From Cryptomeria japonica (lineage: Eukaryota > Streptophyta > Pinopsida > Cupressales > Cupressaceae), in contig NC_081413.1 of the NCBI RefSeq assembly GCF_030272615.1, positions 717,921,867 through 717,985,866 on the forward strand: a DNA stretch of 64,000 bases, written 5' to 3'. A program made the translations under genes and the position numbers. Under the pieces are notes generated by a model. That model searched no databases. It was given only the letters and a program-made list of their open reading frames with translations, and had not been told where the DNA came from. Positions within the stretch are counted from its first letter, which is position 1, and the number at the start of each line of letters is the position of its first letter. This document shows positions 10,296-22,211 of this stretch, piece after piece.

Positions 10296-11298
10296 CTTTC
10301 CCTTGTTATCTCCATTTGAGGAAATAAACAAAATGTCACTGTGGGGGACATTCTTGTTGGTGGAGCATTCACTAGCACCACTTCCTAATCCTCTGGTATC
10401 CTTGGAATTCTTTTTCTTTTTCAACATTTTGTCCAAGGCATCGCTACTTCCACTAAACCGGATCCTCACCTTGAGCTCATCTTGACAATTCTCAAGGTCA
10501 TTTCAAAGATTCTCCATTTCTCCTTCTAGCTATTGTTACTCTTTATCCTTTGCCTCTAGCTCAGATGCTAGATCTTTACATCAACACTCCTTGGTGTCTT
10601 CTTATTGAGTCTTCAACTCTGAGATACATTTATCAGATTCTTCAAGGCATCTGATCAACTGGTTTTGTTCCACAACTACAACATTCTTGAATAACTTGTA
10701 TTCATTCCTCTCTACTAAGTTCTTTGAGTGCGCTTACAAGTTCTCTTTCAAGATCTAATTATGCTTCATCTTCTTCTTCACCTTCACTATCATTTCCAAA
10801 TGCATCTTACCAGTAGGAATGATCTGCATGATCATTCTCAAATGTGTGCCTCTAATATTCCAATTCTTGAGCCATGAAGAGGTGGGTTCCTTCTTCAACG
10901 TTGTTGTGGTTTCTAACAGATCTTCCTTCATCATCTACAGATATATGAGTTGCATTTCTCATCATGTCTTCACAAACCAGTTTTGTAATGGTAGGCTCAT
11001 TTCCATAGATCTTCTTCAATCTATCCCATAGGCTCTTTGTCAATTTGCATTTGTCCACCTATGAGGAAACATCTTTATAAATCCCACAGAATATAACCTT
11101 AATTGCTACATCATTACACTGGTTTCTTCCTTCTGCATTTGAATCAGTGGGAGGACTGACTTTACTAGGGCAGCCAATTACTACTGACATCCATACATCA
11201 AACCCAAGGGATGATAGGTAGACTTCCATCCTATGACTCCAAACAGAAAATTTTGAACCATCAAGCATTGGAGTAGGGGTTGACAGTAAGCAAACCAT
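10296..11298 (-). pseudogene. Gag N-terminal and coiled-coil region of element G (broken)
   Basis: Copia-type Gag, which would form the particle shell. The best start is the ATG at 11298, 58 bp after the PBS. Residues near the start (LDGSKFSVWSHRMEVYLSSL) match the pattern LDGxNYxxWKxRMxxYL of plant copia Gag N-termini, also seen in B. A second segment (11058-10852, same frame) includes WDRLKKIYGNE, the conserved 'WDxLxxIYG' helix. Between 10850 and 10500 the frame is shifted and stop-rich but still Glu/Lys/Leu-rich. The last piece (10469-10296) is a Lys-rich stretch cut by the insertion of H; the zinc knuckles continue at 2410-1471. Confidence 0.7.
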
Positions 11299-11355
11299 TA
11301 TGTTCAAATACCAGAATCTTCCCAAGCTAGAGAAAACTTATCAACCGGGAACCTA

Positions 11356-11370
11356 TTCTTTGATACCAAT
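11356..11370 (-). other. Primer-binding site of element G
   Basis: On the minus strand ATTGGTATCAAAGAA follows the LTR end directly. The first part matches the TGGTATCA core of the initiator tRNA-Met PBS; the rest has drifted. Confidence 0.65.
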
Positions 11371-11731
11371 TGTTGAACACAAGATGCCACTGAGAGGGGG
11401 GTGAATCAATGATTTCGAAACTTAAACCTTTTCTATCCTATGTGTATGTATCGATTAACTGATCTAACATAAAGAAGACATACCGGTTAGATGGGAGTAT
11501 TACACAAATTCAGCCACATAGAAGGGACATCTCATAACACTAGATGTATGAGAAAAAACCAAGAAAGGAAAAACCTTGGTGAGAAATGATGCTAGATACT
11601 AGTGCTCCAATCCAGCCTCACAATGAAAACCTCGGTTACAATATTTAGGGCACCAACCTAAGGAGTACCACTCCTCCTTTAGGGCACAAACCCAAGGAGC
11701 ACCAACCCCTGATTTTACGGCTCCAACCCAA
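11371..11731 (-). repeat. 5' LTR of element G, first part (interrupted by F)
   Basis: Read on the minus strand this ends with TTCACCCCCCTCTCAGTGGC then tcttgtgttcaaca, the closing module shared by the other copia LTRs here, and it abuts the PBS. It contains short internal repeats of the type 'cccaaggagcaccaacccct'. F is inserted after cccaa at 11727-11731; the same LTR continues at 37805 with ggagcaccaacccct, so the repeat phrase is restored across the gap. Confidence 0.75.
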
Positions 11732-12235
11732 TATAGTGCCCCTCCTCTACTAGACTTTTATTTCATGCTTGATAGACATATTTAGACCTATTAGACCTAT
11801 TTAGATTCTTGAAGATGACATAATGGATTATGAATAGGTTGTGACATGTGTTTCAGTTTCTTTATGATTATGTGGACTTATGCTACTTTGATGATTTCAT
11901 GAATGATGGTGTTATCATTATTGATCATGAGATTTGATGGTTATATACATTTGATGGATTTCCTTATGTTTTCATGTACTTGATGATTATATGTTCTTTT
12001 TACATAGATGGAATTACATTGATTATGCGCTAGATGATATTATGGATGGTTTTGCATTGATTATGTATTTGATGTTACCATTGATGTACTAACCCTATTT
12101 CATGGATATTTCTTATGAGATGTTTATATGTTGTGTTTGACCTATTGTTTGACTGTGTTCATGATGGAATCAATGTCACATCACTCATTGTGAGTGGAAT
12201 GTGCCGTTGCAAAATTATACCACTTGCGTGCTATA

Positions 12236-12404
12236 TATGTGTGTGTGTGTGTGTATACTTACATGTATATATATATATATATACATACATACATACATAT
12301 ATATACATGCATACATACATACATACATACATACATATACATACATACATATATATATATATGTATGTATGTATATGTATGTATGTATGTATGTATACAT
12401 GCAT
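12236..12404. repeat. Compound microsatellite with an 82-bp perfect palindrome
   Basis: A (GT)n run at about 12239-12254 is followed by (TA)n, then CATA repeats, (TA)n, and TATG repeats. From 12315 to 12396 the sequence is its own reverse complement: two arms of 41 bp with no spacer, centred between 12355 and 12356. It lies in the first segment of F. Confidence 0.9.
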
Positions 12405-12738
12405 TATCGCTTTGTGGTTGCAAGACTTGTAGGTACCAGACACCTATTCCTCGTGGGTTTCCAAGTGAGAGTTCATCCTGGCTTCACAGGTGCGAGCGTG
12501 TCTTTAATCCCAATGGTAATATGTGGTTTTGAAGTTGACATGGGTTCCCTTCACATACTCTAGGTTTAAGTTGTCACTAGGCACAATTAGTCATGTCAAT
12601 TGTCAATTTGGAAGTATGTTAGTATTGATTGACTCTTTTGGTATGAGGATTATTTATGTTATGGGTGATTTTATTGTCACGTGGTTATTTATGTGGTGTT
12701 GGATTATTTGTCTATTTGTTGAGAGATTTGATAGTTAG

Positions 12739-14028
12739 TGTAGATCAGGAAATTGAAAATCATCAAAACAATAGCAAATTAGGACAACCACAAAACCTAA
12801 ATTTGTTATGAAGGAAGTCCCAATCCAATCAATGAAGACATAAAGACAAGATATTCCAAATCAAATGAAATTAAAGCAAACCGATGCAGATATCTCCTTC
12901 ATGTGGCTCCATTGTTCTTCTTTCACCTTCAAATTTGATGTGGATCTCACCTACAAGTGCAAAATGCAAGTGGAAAGCAAGTTGTTGAGAGATGAAATTC
13001 GTAGCATAAGGCTACTTGAAAGTGTGATTGATTGATTGATTGATTGAAGAAACTCATCCAATTTATAGACAAATTGGAGAGAGGACAAGATTAGCATGAA
13101 GAGATTTGAAAGGAAATTCAAATCAAGAATGGCAACATTATGACAAATTATGATAAATTATGACAAGTTTCTATGCAAAATGCATGACATATTATGACAA
13201 GATTGAAATAGAAATAGAAATTAGAAATTAGGAGAAATTAGCAAATTAGAAAATTGAAGAAAAAGATGAAATAGAAATTAGGTGAATTAATTAATAGGTT
13301 TTCATCAATTAATTAATTCATGAAAGAGACCTAGGACTAAATAAATAGATTTATTTAACCCATAAAGAAGAAGAAAAGGTTTAAATGAACAAATCATAAA
13401 ACCCTAGAAATAAGAGGACAAGGAATTAGGTCAAGACAACAAGAAATTAATGTAGGTTCGATCATGATTCTGATTGACAAAGGACCAATGTTGATAAATG
13501 ATTGAGATTGGTTGACAAAAATCAATGACAAATTGACCAAGATTGACAAGGAGATCAAATTGATAGGCACCAATTGACAAGGAACAATGACTAATCGATC
13601 CAAATTGACATGATTGAAAAGGACAAGGATCGATGATGAATCGATCGAAAAATGACGAGATTGACAAGTTGATAATCACAAATGATTACTAACAAGCTAA
13701 AGATGATTGAAATATTGACAAGAGGACAAATCCCTAATTCTATCAATGATTAGGATTGACGATGTCCAAAATATGATAAATGAGCACGCACCATGATGCG
13801 ACAGGATAAGATCAACCAAAATCATGACTGAAGATTGCTATCGACAAGACCTAATTCAAAAGCAATAAAAATGAGGAATGTAGAAGAAGGACTTGATGCT
13901 CGCAAATGATGAAGACCAAGTGTGCAACATAGAAGAAATGTTAATGCAACGCAAGAACCCTAAAATAAGGCAATGCGCAAATGTTAAAGTATGACTCGAC
14001 AAGCATTGACCATTTTTAGACATCTACA
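12739..14028 (-). repeat. 3' LTR of element C
   Basis: Pairs with 20871-22206 over its whole length. Both contain a GATT microsatellite (fewer copies here) and the same alternation of 'attgaca' and 'atcgatgatgaatcgat' words. This copy lacks a roughly 46-bp tandem duplication present near 21765-21840 of the other LTR. On the minus strand the PPT AAAGAGGGGAAAAA (14029-14042) lies directly upstream of it. Confidence 0.92.
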
Positions 14029-16644
14029 TTTTTCCCCTCTTTGAGACAATGTGATTCTAAGCATTATTTCAAAGAACAATAATGAAAATGCCCCAGACAA
14101 TAACAATGACATATGCATGCCCTCGAGGAATTGGCTGGAAAAATCCACAAAAGAGGCCAAGTGATTGATAAGAATGATAGAAGATGATAGGTTCGAACGG
14201 ACTGCCAAGACTGACAGAAGAAATGTTAGTAAGAAGAAATTAGATAGATGGCAGTTAGAGATGAAGGAAAACTTGCTTTCACAAATGCACATAAGTAGGT
14301 GAGAACCTTTATTTATTGTAGAAAAGCGGATGCAGAGCATCGTGGCATTGAAGGCCAGAGTGAGAACGCAACCCCTTTTGCAAAAGATAGACACATCGCA
14401 CACAAGGAATGAGTGAAGCATCCTAGGGTGCATACATCAAGGGTTGAGGTATGTGCGGCATTCACAAAGTGAATGTACTTATCATAGATACCCAATGATA
14501 TAGTTACCCCAGTTTGTGAAAAACATTCCACAAACAGCAAACACAACAATAAAAAAAAACGAAAGGGACCATGAACCATCCCGGTCACTCTAAATCACTC
14601 AGTGACATCATCAAGCAACATAGGAACATGATCGAAGCCAAAGATAAATTAGTAAAAAGATAAGACACACAAATTCAACCAAGTCAAACAAACAGTCTGA
14701 TCATCATTGTAAAAAGTGGAAAACAAGAATGATCATGCTGTTTGGTTTCAGGGAATGCGATACCCCGTCGAAGACAGGACACAGTCTGGTTTCGAGTATA
14801 CCACACCGTGTATAAGACCCATGATAATAGTGACAAGGACAAATGATATTGATGTTGAGTGATTGATATGACAACTGTGATCAGGTTGAATGCTTTCTTG
14901 GTCGGACAGTTCATCTGTTAATGCGTGATTTCATTAAAACACAATGTTTGATTGATTTTCATTGGATGTATGCTCAGTGATCTATTTATGCACAAAGGGG
15001 ACCATTTATTGACAAAATGCAAAATGCCAAAGAAATTGTTTTTGGATTTTGATGTTTTTCACTTTGTAGGAATTTCGAGTTTTTTACAATTTTTTTGTTC
15101 ATTTTTCAGGACTTTATTTGTCTTTTTAGGGATTTTTTTAGGACATTATTTGATTTTTAGGGATTTTTTTAGGACATTATATGATTTTTTTGATGTTTTT
15201 GAATGTTTTCAGGATTTTTTTCAATTTTTTTGATTATTTCAAGACATTTTTCAATTTGTATGATTATTTCAGGACATTTTTCAATTCTTATGATTTTGCC
15301 CCCAGTGTCTAGCAAGGCAAAGAATATGACAGGTGAATAAATAGGCTTTTTGAAATGTTGGTGGATAGAGGGAAGACAAAGGCCTTTTATCATGGATACA
15401 ATACGGATGCAATTTTTAAGGGCTATTGCGTGATGGGACAAGAGACTAGATATGACAATGTAAAGCAGTGACATGGCATGAGGGACATGTCAAGAGGTTT
15501 TTGAAACCATGTTTTGCATTTCACGTCCTTATGTTAGATCAAGATCAAGGGACAGAAAGAGTGTATGGATAGTGATAAGATATGGATAGGATAAGCAAGA
15601 CCAAGAATGGATAAGTGACATGGACTGAAGGTCGGGATAGGATATGGGATAGTGGCAGAAAGTTGCAATAAGCTAGGGAATATGGATGAAAAGTTATAAT
15701 AAGCAAATGTATAAATACCAAAAGCTATGATAGACTAAAAGCTGCAAACAAGATGCATGATGCTCATGATGATCCTCAACCTTGTCAAGATCAAAGGTGG
15801 AAAGGGAAACTGGACATGAGGGACAATAGGATATGAAGGGTAATGACAGGGGTTCGATAGGATAATGGAACAATGAAGGACAAAAGGATATGATAGGATA
15901 AAACCTGTCCCCAAGTACGATATGCAAGAAGTTTATAGATTATGCATGATGCCTATTTGCCAGATTTTCATCATGGTACTTGCCCAAGGTGCCTATTTGC
16001 TAGGTTTTCACCAGTGGATGAATTATTTTTGCTTTACTTTTTTCTTTTGTCTTTTTTTTTTTCAATTTTTCACTTTTTTTTTTTTTTTTTGTATTTTGAC
16101 TTTTTCAATAGAAGATGGACACATGATAGGGAATGGAAGAAGGACTCAAGCGTCTTTTTGTTTTTGGATAGTAGCCTTGAAAAAAAATGGACCATGACCT
16201 TTAAAAGCATGCTCAAAGATGTTGGTAGGATAAGGACATGGAAAAAGAGATGAAATTAAGGCAAGGATTTATGCAAAGGATGGGATCAAAGGGATCGAAG
16301 GATGGAAAATATGCATTGGATAATGGATAGGGTATTGGAAGAACTATGCTTGAGTGGATAGAAATGTTGGCAAGATTGACATTGGAACACACCTTGAGGG
16401 GTGATGGACTGATGGAGGAAAAATGTATTTTGAATATTGAGATTTTGATGAAGGAAAGGCTATGGATTTTGGGACATAAGGGCCCAAAACAGATGAAGAA
16501 GGTGGTGGAGGAATAGCAATTTTAGGTGCCAATTTTGATGTTTCTTTAGGCTTTTGTGCTTCAAGGAGCCGCTTAGGGATCCACATGGTTTTTGATTTTT
16601 CATGCTTTTGTGTTTCCTTGCAGTGCATTGCTTGCACAAGGGAT
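14029..16644 (-). other. C: non-coding region between ORF and 3' LTR
   Basis: About 2.6 kb with no sustained frame. It starts at the PPT and contains T-rich repeats of 'aggatttttttagg' type (15060-15290) and long T tracts (16045-16092), which on the element's coding strand are A runs. Short reading frames here are hydrophobic by-products of the T-rich sequence. Confidence 0.6.
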
Positions 16645-18961
16645 TTAGGAACCCATATAGATTTTAACTTTTTTTTTTTGAGCAATGGGCCTTTGTGGCC
16701 TTTTGGATATTTCTTTTTCTTTATAGATCATATTGTTCTTTGTTTTGACATGTCGATTATATTGGACATGTTGATCCTTGAATACATGTGGATTGCTAGA
16801 CTTATGACGTTTATACTTGGCATCCAAATTGCTTGGAGGGGGAAAGGAGTGCATGGATGGATATGAATGAAATGGAGTTCTTTTGGATGGATGAAATTTA
16901 CTCAAGGATTTGTGCCTTTTTTGACCTTGCATAGAGGATGAAGGGATATAAGGACCTAAGATGGATGGAAGGGATAAAGGGGAAGGGATATGTTTGGATT
17001 TTGAAGGGATGTTGGATTTAGTAGGGGTACCCACATCTTGAGGAATTTCATTGAGGCCATGACCCTTAATATTTTCTTTAACATGAAGGGATTCTTTCTT
17101 ATAGAGACCTACTCCTTTGCCTTTATGAATATTTTGACATGTCGGATACTCTTTTCTTTGGGAAGAAGACGCGAGTCCATTATGAGGTGGATATGATATG
17201 AGAGAAATAATGAGATCGTGAAGTGGATCGGATTGCACCAAAGTGGAAGAACCCATTATGCATGTCAAGGGTTCATGAACATCTTGCACTAACACATTAG
17301 AATCATGAAGGGGATGAGGATCATGAGGGGGGATAGGATTGTGTAGTGGACATGAATCAATGATAGGCTCTTCAAGAGATGGAATGGGATAAATAATGGG
17401 ATCATTAAAAGAAATGCGATGTTGGAGTGTATATGGAGCATTAAGACAAGGAGATGGAGGAACAAAAGGATCTTGTGGAGGATTTAAAGGAATAATTTGA
17501 TCTTGACAAGGAGGAAGATCATTGGAATCCTCTTTAAAGTTGCTTTGCGCTGGACTTTTAATGGGATCATCGGAAAGGATGGAAGGGATTCTTAGGAAGT
17601 GGAATGTCAATGGGATTTGAAAGGACATTGTGTTCTTGGATAGAATTGACAAGAATAAGTGAATCATTGCGAGTGTCTGGGGAAATGGGATCTTGGTCAA
17701 CAATTGGATGGGATGATAAGGTTTCAAGATCTTGATCTTCATCTATTTCAAGACACGTTTCTTCATGCTCTAAATTATCCTCTTGAAATGGGGTTGGACT
17801 TTGGATATGCAAGGGGGATTTTGGCAAGGGATTAATGCATTGGCATGAAGGGGATGGAATTTGAATGGGACTCTCTAAAAGAGAAGCATTTGATGGCATT
17901 AAATCTTGTATTTCCAAATAGTACAAGGGATTTGTATAAATGAATTGATTAACATATATTTCTGTGGCAAACAATCCTTGGGAGGATGCATTATTTGATG
18001 CATCATTTGGAGGCGATGGTGTAAATTTCTCTTGTGAAACTTCAAAATATGATAGAATGGGAGGGGAAGTGGAGGCAAATTGAGGGTCAAATTCTTGATG
18101 GATGGATGAGCCATTGCTAGACATTGGTGTATGATTTTGATCATCCTCGGGAAAATCACTTAGGACTCTCTTTAAGATTTGTCTAATAAGGCCACCTTTC
18201 TTTGGAGATGCATTTGAATCCTTGTGAGGTTTTGACATGATTGGATTTATATTTTTAACTTTCTTGGAAAGAATTTGGTCTTGGTTTGATGTCATGTTTT
18301 GATATTGGACTTGGTTCAATTATTCTGACATGTTTGAAACTTGGGTTGGTGTGTGCTACAACCTTTGTTTTTGAATGTTTGGTTGTAGTTGTTGACATTG
18401 ATATTCCACCATTGGTTGAACCATTTGTTGACATTGTATAGTTGGTTGGACATATTGTTGAAATTGGACCATTGGTTGTATGTGTTGGACCATTTGTTGT
18501 GTCTGTTGGAAATGTTGGAACTGTTGAACAATTGGTTGTGATGGTTGAAAATGTGATTGATAGTAAACACCTTCTTGTTCTTGTTGTGGAGGCACATAAT
18601 ATTGTTGTCTCTTTTCTTGAAATTGTTTCATCATCTCTATTTGTGAGAGGAGATCTGGTATGTTTGATTGTTTGATAAGAAATCTTACATCAATTGGCTC
18701 AATCTTTGGATTTCGACTTGGAAATTTTTGAAACATTTTGGACATTTGTGATCTATTCTTCTCAATGTTTTTCACTTTTTGTTCCAAAATCTCCTTTTCT
18801 TGAGCTAGTTTCTCCTCTAGTTTTTGTATTTGGACATTTACATCATCATGATAAGTTTGATCCAAGTTCTAAGACATGTAGAGATTGGATTGACATGATT
18901 GATTTCTCAATTGTGATGACATGGCTTCATAAGAAGGTTGAGACCTCACTTCAACAAACAT
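16645..18961 (-). pseudogene. C ORF: coiled-coil, Gln-rich Gag-like protein with Pro/Ser-rich tail (broken)
   Basis: Unknown family; position and composition suggest a Gag-like role. The earliest ATG that keeps the frame is at 18961. A stop interrupts at 18868-18870, after which the frame reads a 40-residue coiled coil (KLEEKLAQEKEILEQK and on) and then a Gln/Pro-rich tract with many Q-Q-M-V-Q repeats (about 18600-18360). Further stops lie at 18356 and near 18321. The same frame continues to 17567, then a frameshift leads into 17742-16645, which is Pro, Ser, His and Asp-rich with PxHD repeats like those in the N-terminal half of J's protein. No zinc knuckle or protease motif is seen. Confidence 0.55.
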
Positions 18962-20848
18962 GTCACTATGCAATGCAACTAATGGGATTGACAAATGCAA
19001 CCTAAAAGGATGACAATGCAACTTAATGTTTTTTTACCTTTTGAATTTTTGGAGATAAACTTTTGAAATGCAAAGCTAAAGCCTCATCCTTGGGAAGTTG
19101 AAATGAAGCCAAGACCTTAAAGGACAAAAGACCAAATGACAATAGGACAAATTGACAATGTCTCACCTATATGCTTGGATACTAAGCTAGGTTTGACAAA
19201 AATGATATTAATGAAAGGACAAATTTTAGACAAGGTCAAGACTCCCTAACAACAACTTAGGGTATCATCCAAAGTTTTGATTTTTCAAGTTTGACAAACC
19301 AAATTTTTGAGACTAAATGCAAGAAGGCAATGATTATGACAATGACTTAGGATATGCCATGAAAATGATCTAAGGATATGATATGACAAGATGAAAATAC
19401 AATGATAAGGATATGTGAAGACCAATGACTTGGAATATGCAAAATGCAACCTAAGCAAGACCTAATTTTAGCATGACAAGGATAATGCACAAATGTCACC
19501 TAAATGGAAATCTAGCTTGGATATGACAATGAAATGCAAACTTAGGGAAATGATTTTGAACCTAAGTGCAAAATCAGGACTCTTGCAATGAAAAGGACTA
19601 AAATGAAGGGAGATGACAATATGCCCTAGGACCTAAGTTGGACTATGCAAAACCTAGCCTAAAGTGACATGAATTTTGAAACAAAGACATTCAATGTTTT
19701 GACAAGCCATGTTCAAATGTTGGATGAATAGTTGGACAAATTTGGACTTTCGTTTGGATTTTGTTTTGAATTGAAGGTTGTTGATTTTGAAAACCCAAGT
19801 TGATTATGAGCACTTTTGAAAGTTTGTTTTTGATTTAACTTTTGACAATCACTGAAGAAAAAATGTTTGTTTGACTTTGACTCAAGACAATCAAGAACAT
19901 TCACAAAAATCCTATGGCTAGCAAGGGCAATATCTGTTGAATCCTCTAACCATAAAATACAACACTTAGTTGGATAGCTAGACGCTTGGTAGCATTGGCT
20001 CCCCCTTAGAGTGCACTCACTTCTCGGGCATACCAAGCTTCGAGTTCAAAAGGCATCACTTCCCAAGAACTTGCTATCTCTAACCGAGGAGTACATGAGA
20101 GGTGTCTTCGACATGTGCATATCACAACACCTGAGCCAACAGATAGAAGGATTTTGGCATCTAAAAACAAGAGATTCTAGTAAGGGCATCCATTCGGGTG
20201 GGTATTAATCCGGCGAATAAATCATCGCAATACCATTCCAGCACCCATTGTCTACAACTTTCGTTGCATCCACAGTTATTTAGAGTGGTTAAGAGCTTGG
20301 CTTTAGCCCATCACAACTTTGGGTCATTTCCTCTCACCAATGCCTATGCAAAGTGCCAAGAAAATCGGGAGGCAGGCCCAGTTCTAAGGGTTAAAACATG
20401 CAATCAAATTAAAAACAGACAAAGCATGCATGGTGTTCATTAACCTTTAAAAAAATGAAAATGTGCAACTACTTTAAAAAATCGTAAGCAAGATGTTTTA
20501 ATGAGAGCCTTTGACCACGTCCTGCATAAGATTTGTTAGTAGTTGCATTTTTAGTCTTCGTCACACGTAACGCCAAAATGCTACACAGAGAATTAGCACC
20601 AAAGAAAAATGAGAATGCAAGAAACAGAATGAAAACAAACAAATTTGCAAGTAAAAACATTTTTTTTTTTTTTTTTTTGGCCTTGCACAGGCACACAATG
20701 CCTCAACATAGGCACAAAATGCTCAACATAGGTGCAAAACCCATCAACAAAGGCACATAAGTGCCCAGAGAGCTCCAAGTCACCCTGTTTCTTGAGTTTT
20801 TCACCTACAAACAGCCCAAAAGCACTCAAAACATGGTTAAGGGGTTAG
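18962..20848 (-). other. C: long 5' leader
   Basis: About 1.9 kb between the PBS and the ORF without a convincing gene. It contains many 'gacaa' and 'ctaagg' words, a poly-T tract (20660-20678) and a less repetitive, more GC-balanced block (about 19990-20440) holding short frames on both strands that match nothing I recognise. Confidence 0.5.
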
Positions 20849-20866
20849 TTCACGTCGGGTTCACCA
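20849..20866 (-). other. PBS-like site of element C
   Basis: On the minus strand it reads TGGTGAACCCGACGTGAA, four bases from the LTR end. The identical word occurs in the same place in J (53363-53380). It begins with TGG, the complement of a tRNA CCA end, but I cannot assign the tRNA with confidence. Confidence 0.7.
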
Positions 20867-20870
20867 AAAA

Positions 20871-21156
20871 TGTAGATCAGGAAATTGAAAATCATCAAAA
20901 CAATAGCAAATTAGGACAACCACAAAACCTAAAGCTATTATGAAAGCAATCCCAATCCAATCAATGAAGACATAAAGACAAGATATTCCAAATCAAATGA
21001 AATTAAAGCAAACCGACACAGATATCTCCTTCATGTGGCTCCATTGTTCTTCTTTCACCTTCAAATTTGATGTGGATCTCACCTACAAGTGCAAAATGCA
21101 AGTGGAAAGCAAGTTGTTGAGAGATGAAATTCATAGCATAAGGCTACTCGAAAGTG

Positions 21157-21188
<32 letters not shown>

Positions 21189-22206
21189 GAAAGTCATCCA
21201 ATTTATAGACAAATTGGAGAGAGGACAAGATTGGCATGAAGAGATTTGAAGGGAAATTCAAATCAAGAATGGCAACATTATGACAAATGACAATTTGCTA
21301 TGCAAGGAGTATGACAAATTATGACAAATTATGACAAGATTGAAATAGAAATAGAAATTAGGAGAAATTAGCAAATTAGAGAATTGAAGAAAAAGATGAA
21401 ATAGAAATTAGGTGAATTAATTAATAGGTTTTCATCCATTAATTAATTCATGAAAGAGACCTAGGACTAAATAAATAGATTTATTTAACCCACAAAGAAG
21501 AAGAAAAGGATTAAATGAACAAATCATAAAACCCTAGAAATAAGATGACAAGGAATTAGGTCAAGACAACAAGAAATTAGTGTAGGTTCGATCATGATTC
21601 TGATTGACAAAGGCCCAATGTGGATAAATGATTGAGATTGGTTGACAAAAATCAATGACAAATTGACCAAGATTGACAAGGAGATCAAATTGATAGGCAC
21701 CAATTGACGAGGAACAATGACTAATTGATCCAAATTGACATGATTGAAAAGGACAAGGATCGATGACGAATCGATCACAAAATGACAAGATTGACAAGGA
21801 CAAGGATCGATGATGAATCGATCGCAAAATGACGAGATTGACAAGTTGATAATCGCAAATGATTACTAACAAGCTAAAGATGATTGAAAGATTGACAAGA
21901 GGACAAAACCCTAATTCTATCAATGATTAGGATTGACGATGTCCAAAATGATGATAAATGAGCATGCACCATGATGCGACAAGATAAGATCGACCAAAAT
22001 CATGACTGAAGATTGCTATCGACAAGACCTAATTCGAAAGCGATAAAAATGAGGAATGCAGAAGAAGGACTCGATGCTCACAAATGATAAAGACCAAGTG
22101 TGCAACATAGAAGAAATGTTAATGCAATGCAAGAATCCTAAAATAAGGCAATGCGCAAATGTTAAAGTATGACTCCACAAGCGTTGACCATTTTTAGACG
22201 TCTACA
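20871..22206 (-). repeat. 5' LTR of element C
   Basis: Partner of 12739-14028, 46 bp longer mainly because of a tandem duplication of a block containing 'gacaaggatcgatga' near 21765-21840. The GATT repeat at 21158-21186 is also longer than in the other LTR. Confidence 0.92.
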
Positions 22207-22211
22207 GTTAG

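Larger units (their letters stand above)
12739..22206 (-). mobile_element. Element C: non-autonomous LTR retrotransposon
   Basis: Complete element of 9.5 kb with LTRs beginning TGTAGA and ending TCTACA and a perfect TSD gttag (12734-12738 and 22207-22211). The PBS-like site beside the right LTR and the purine tract beside the left one put it on the minus strand. The only coding sequence is a Gln-rich, coiled-coil ORF with a Pro/Ser-rich tail. No protease, integrase, reverse transcriptase or RNase H motif is visible. It shares its PBS with J, so the two probably belong to one lineage, most likely gypsy-type, although J's LTRs differ in sequence and length. Confidence 0.85.

Noticed and set aside
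12115-12563. Several open frames over the microsatellite, reading Tyr, Ile, His repeats
   Set aside because: They arise from stop-free tandem repeats and are open in several frames on both strands; not genes.
16045-16092. Long T tracts in C as a LINE or SINE poly-A tail
   Set aside because: No TSDs, promoter boxes or coding region adjoin them; they are part of C's T-rich non-coding region.
18361-18600. Q-rich repeats of C read as a host Gln-rich transcription factor
   Set aside because: It lies inside an LTR element with TSDs and in the element's sense direction; no DNA-binding domain.
19990-20443. More GC-balanced block in C's leader as tRNA or organelle-derived insert
   Set aside because: I could not fold a cloverleaf or recognise an organelle gene; left as leader.
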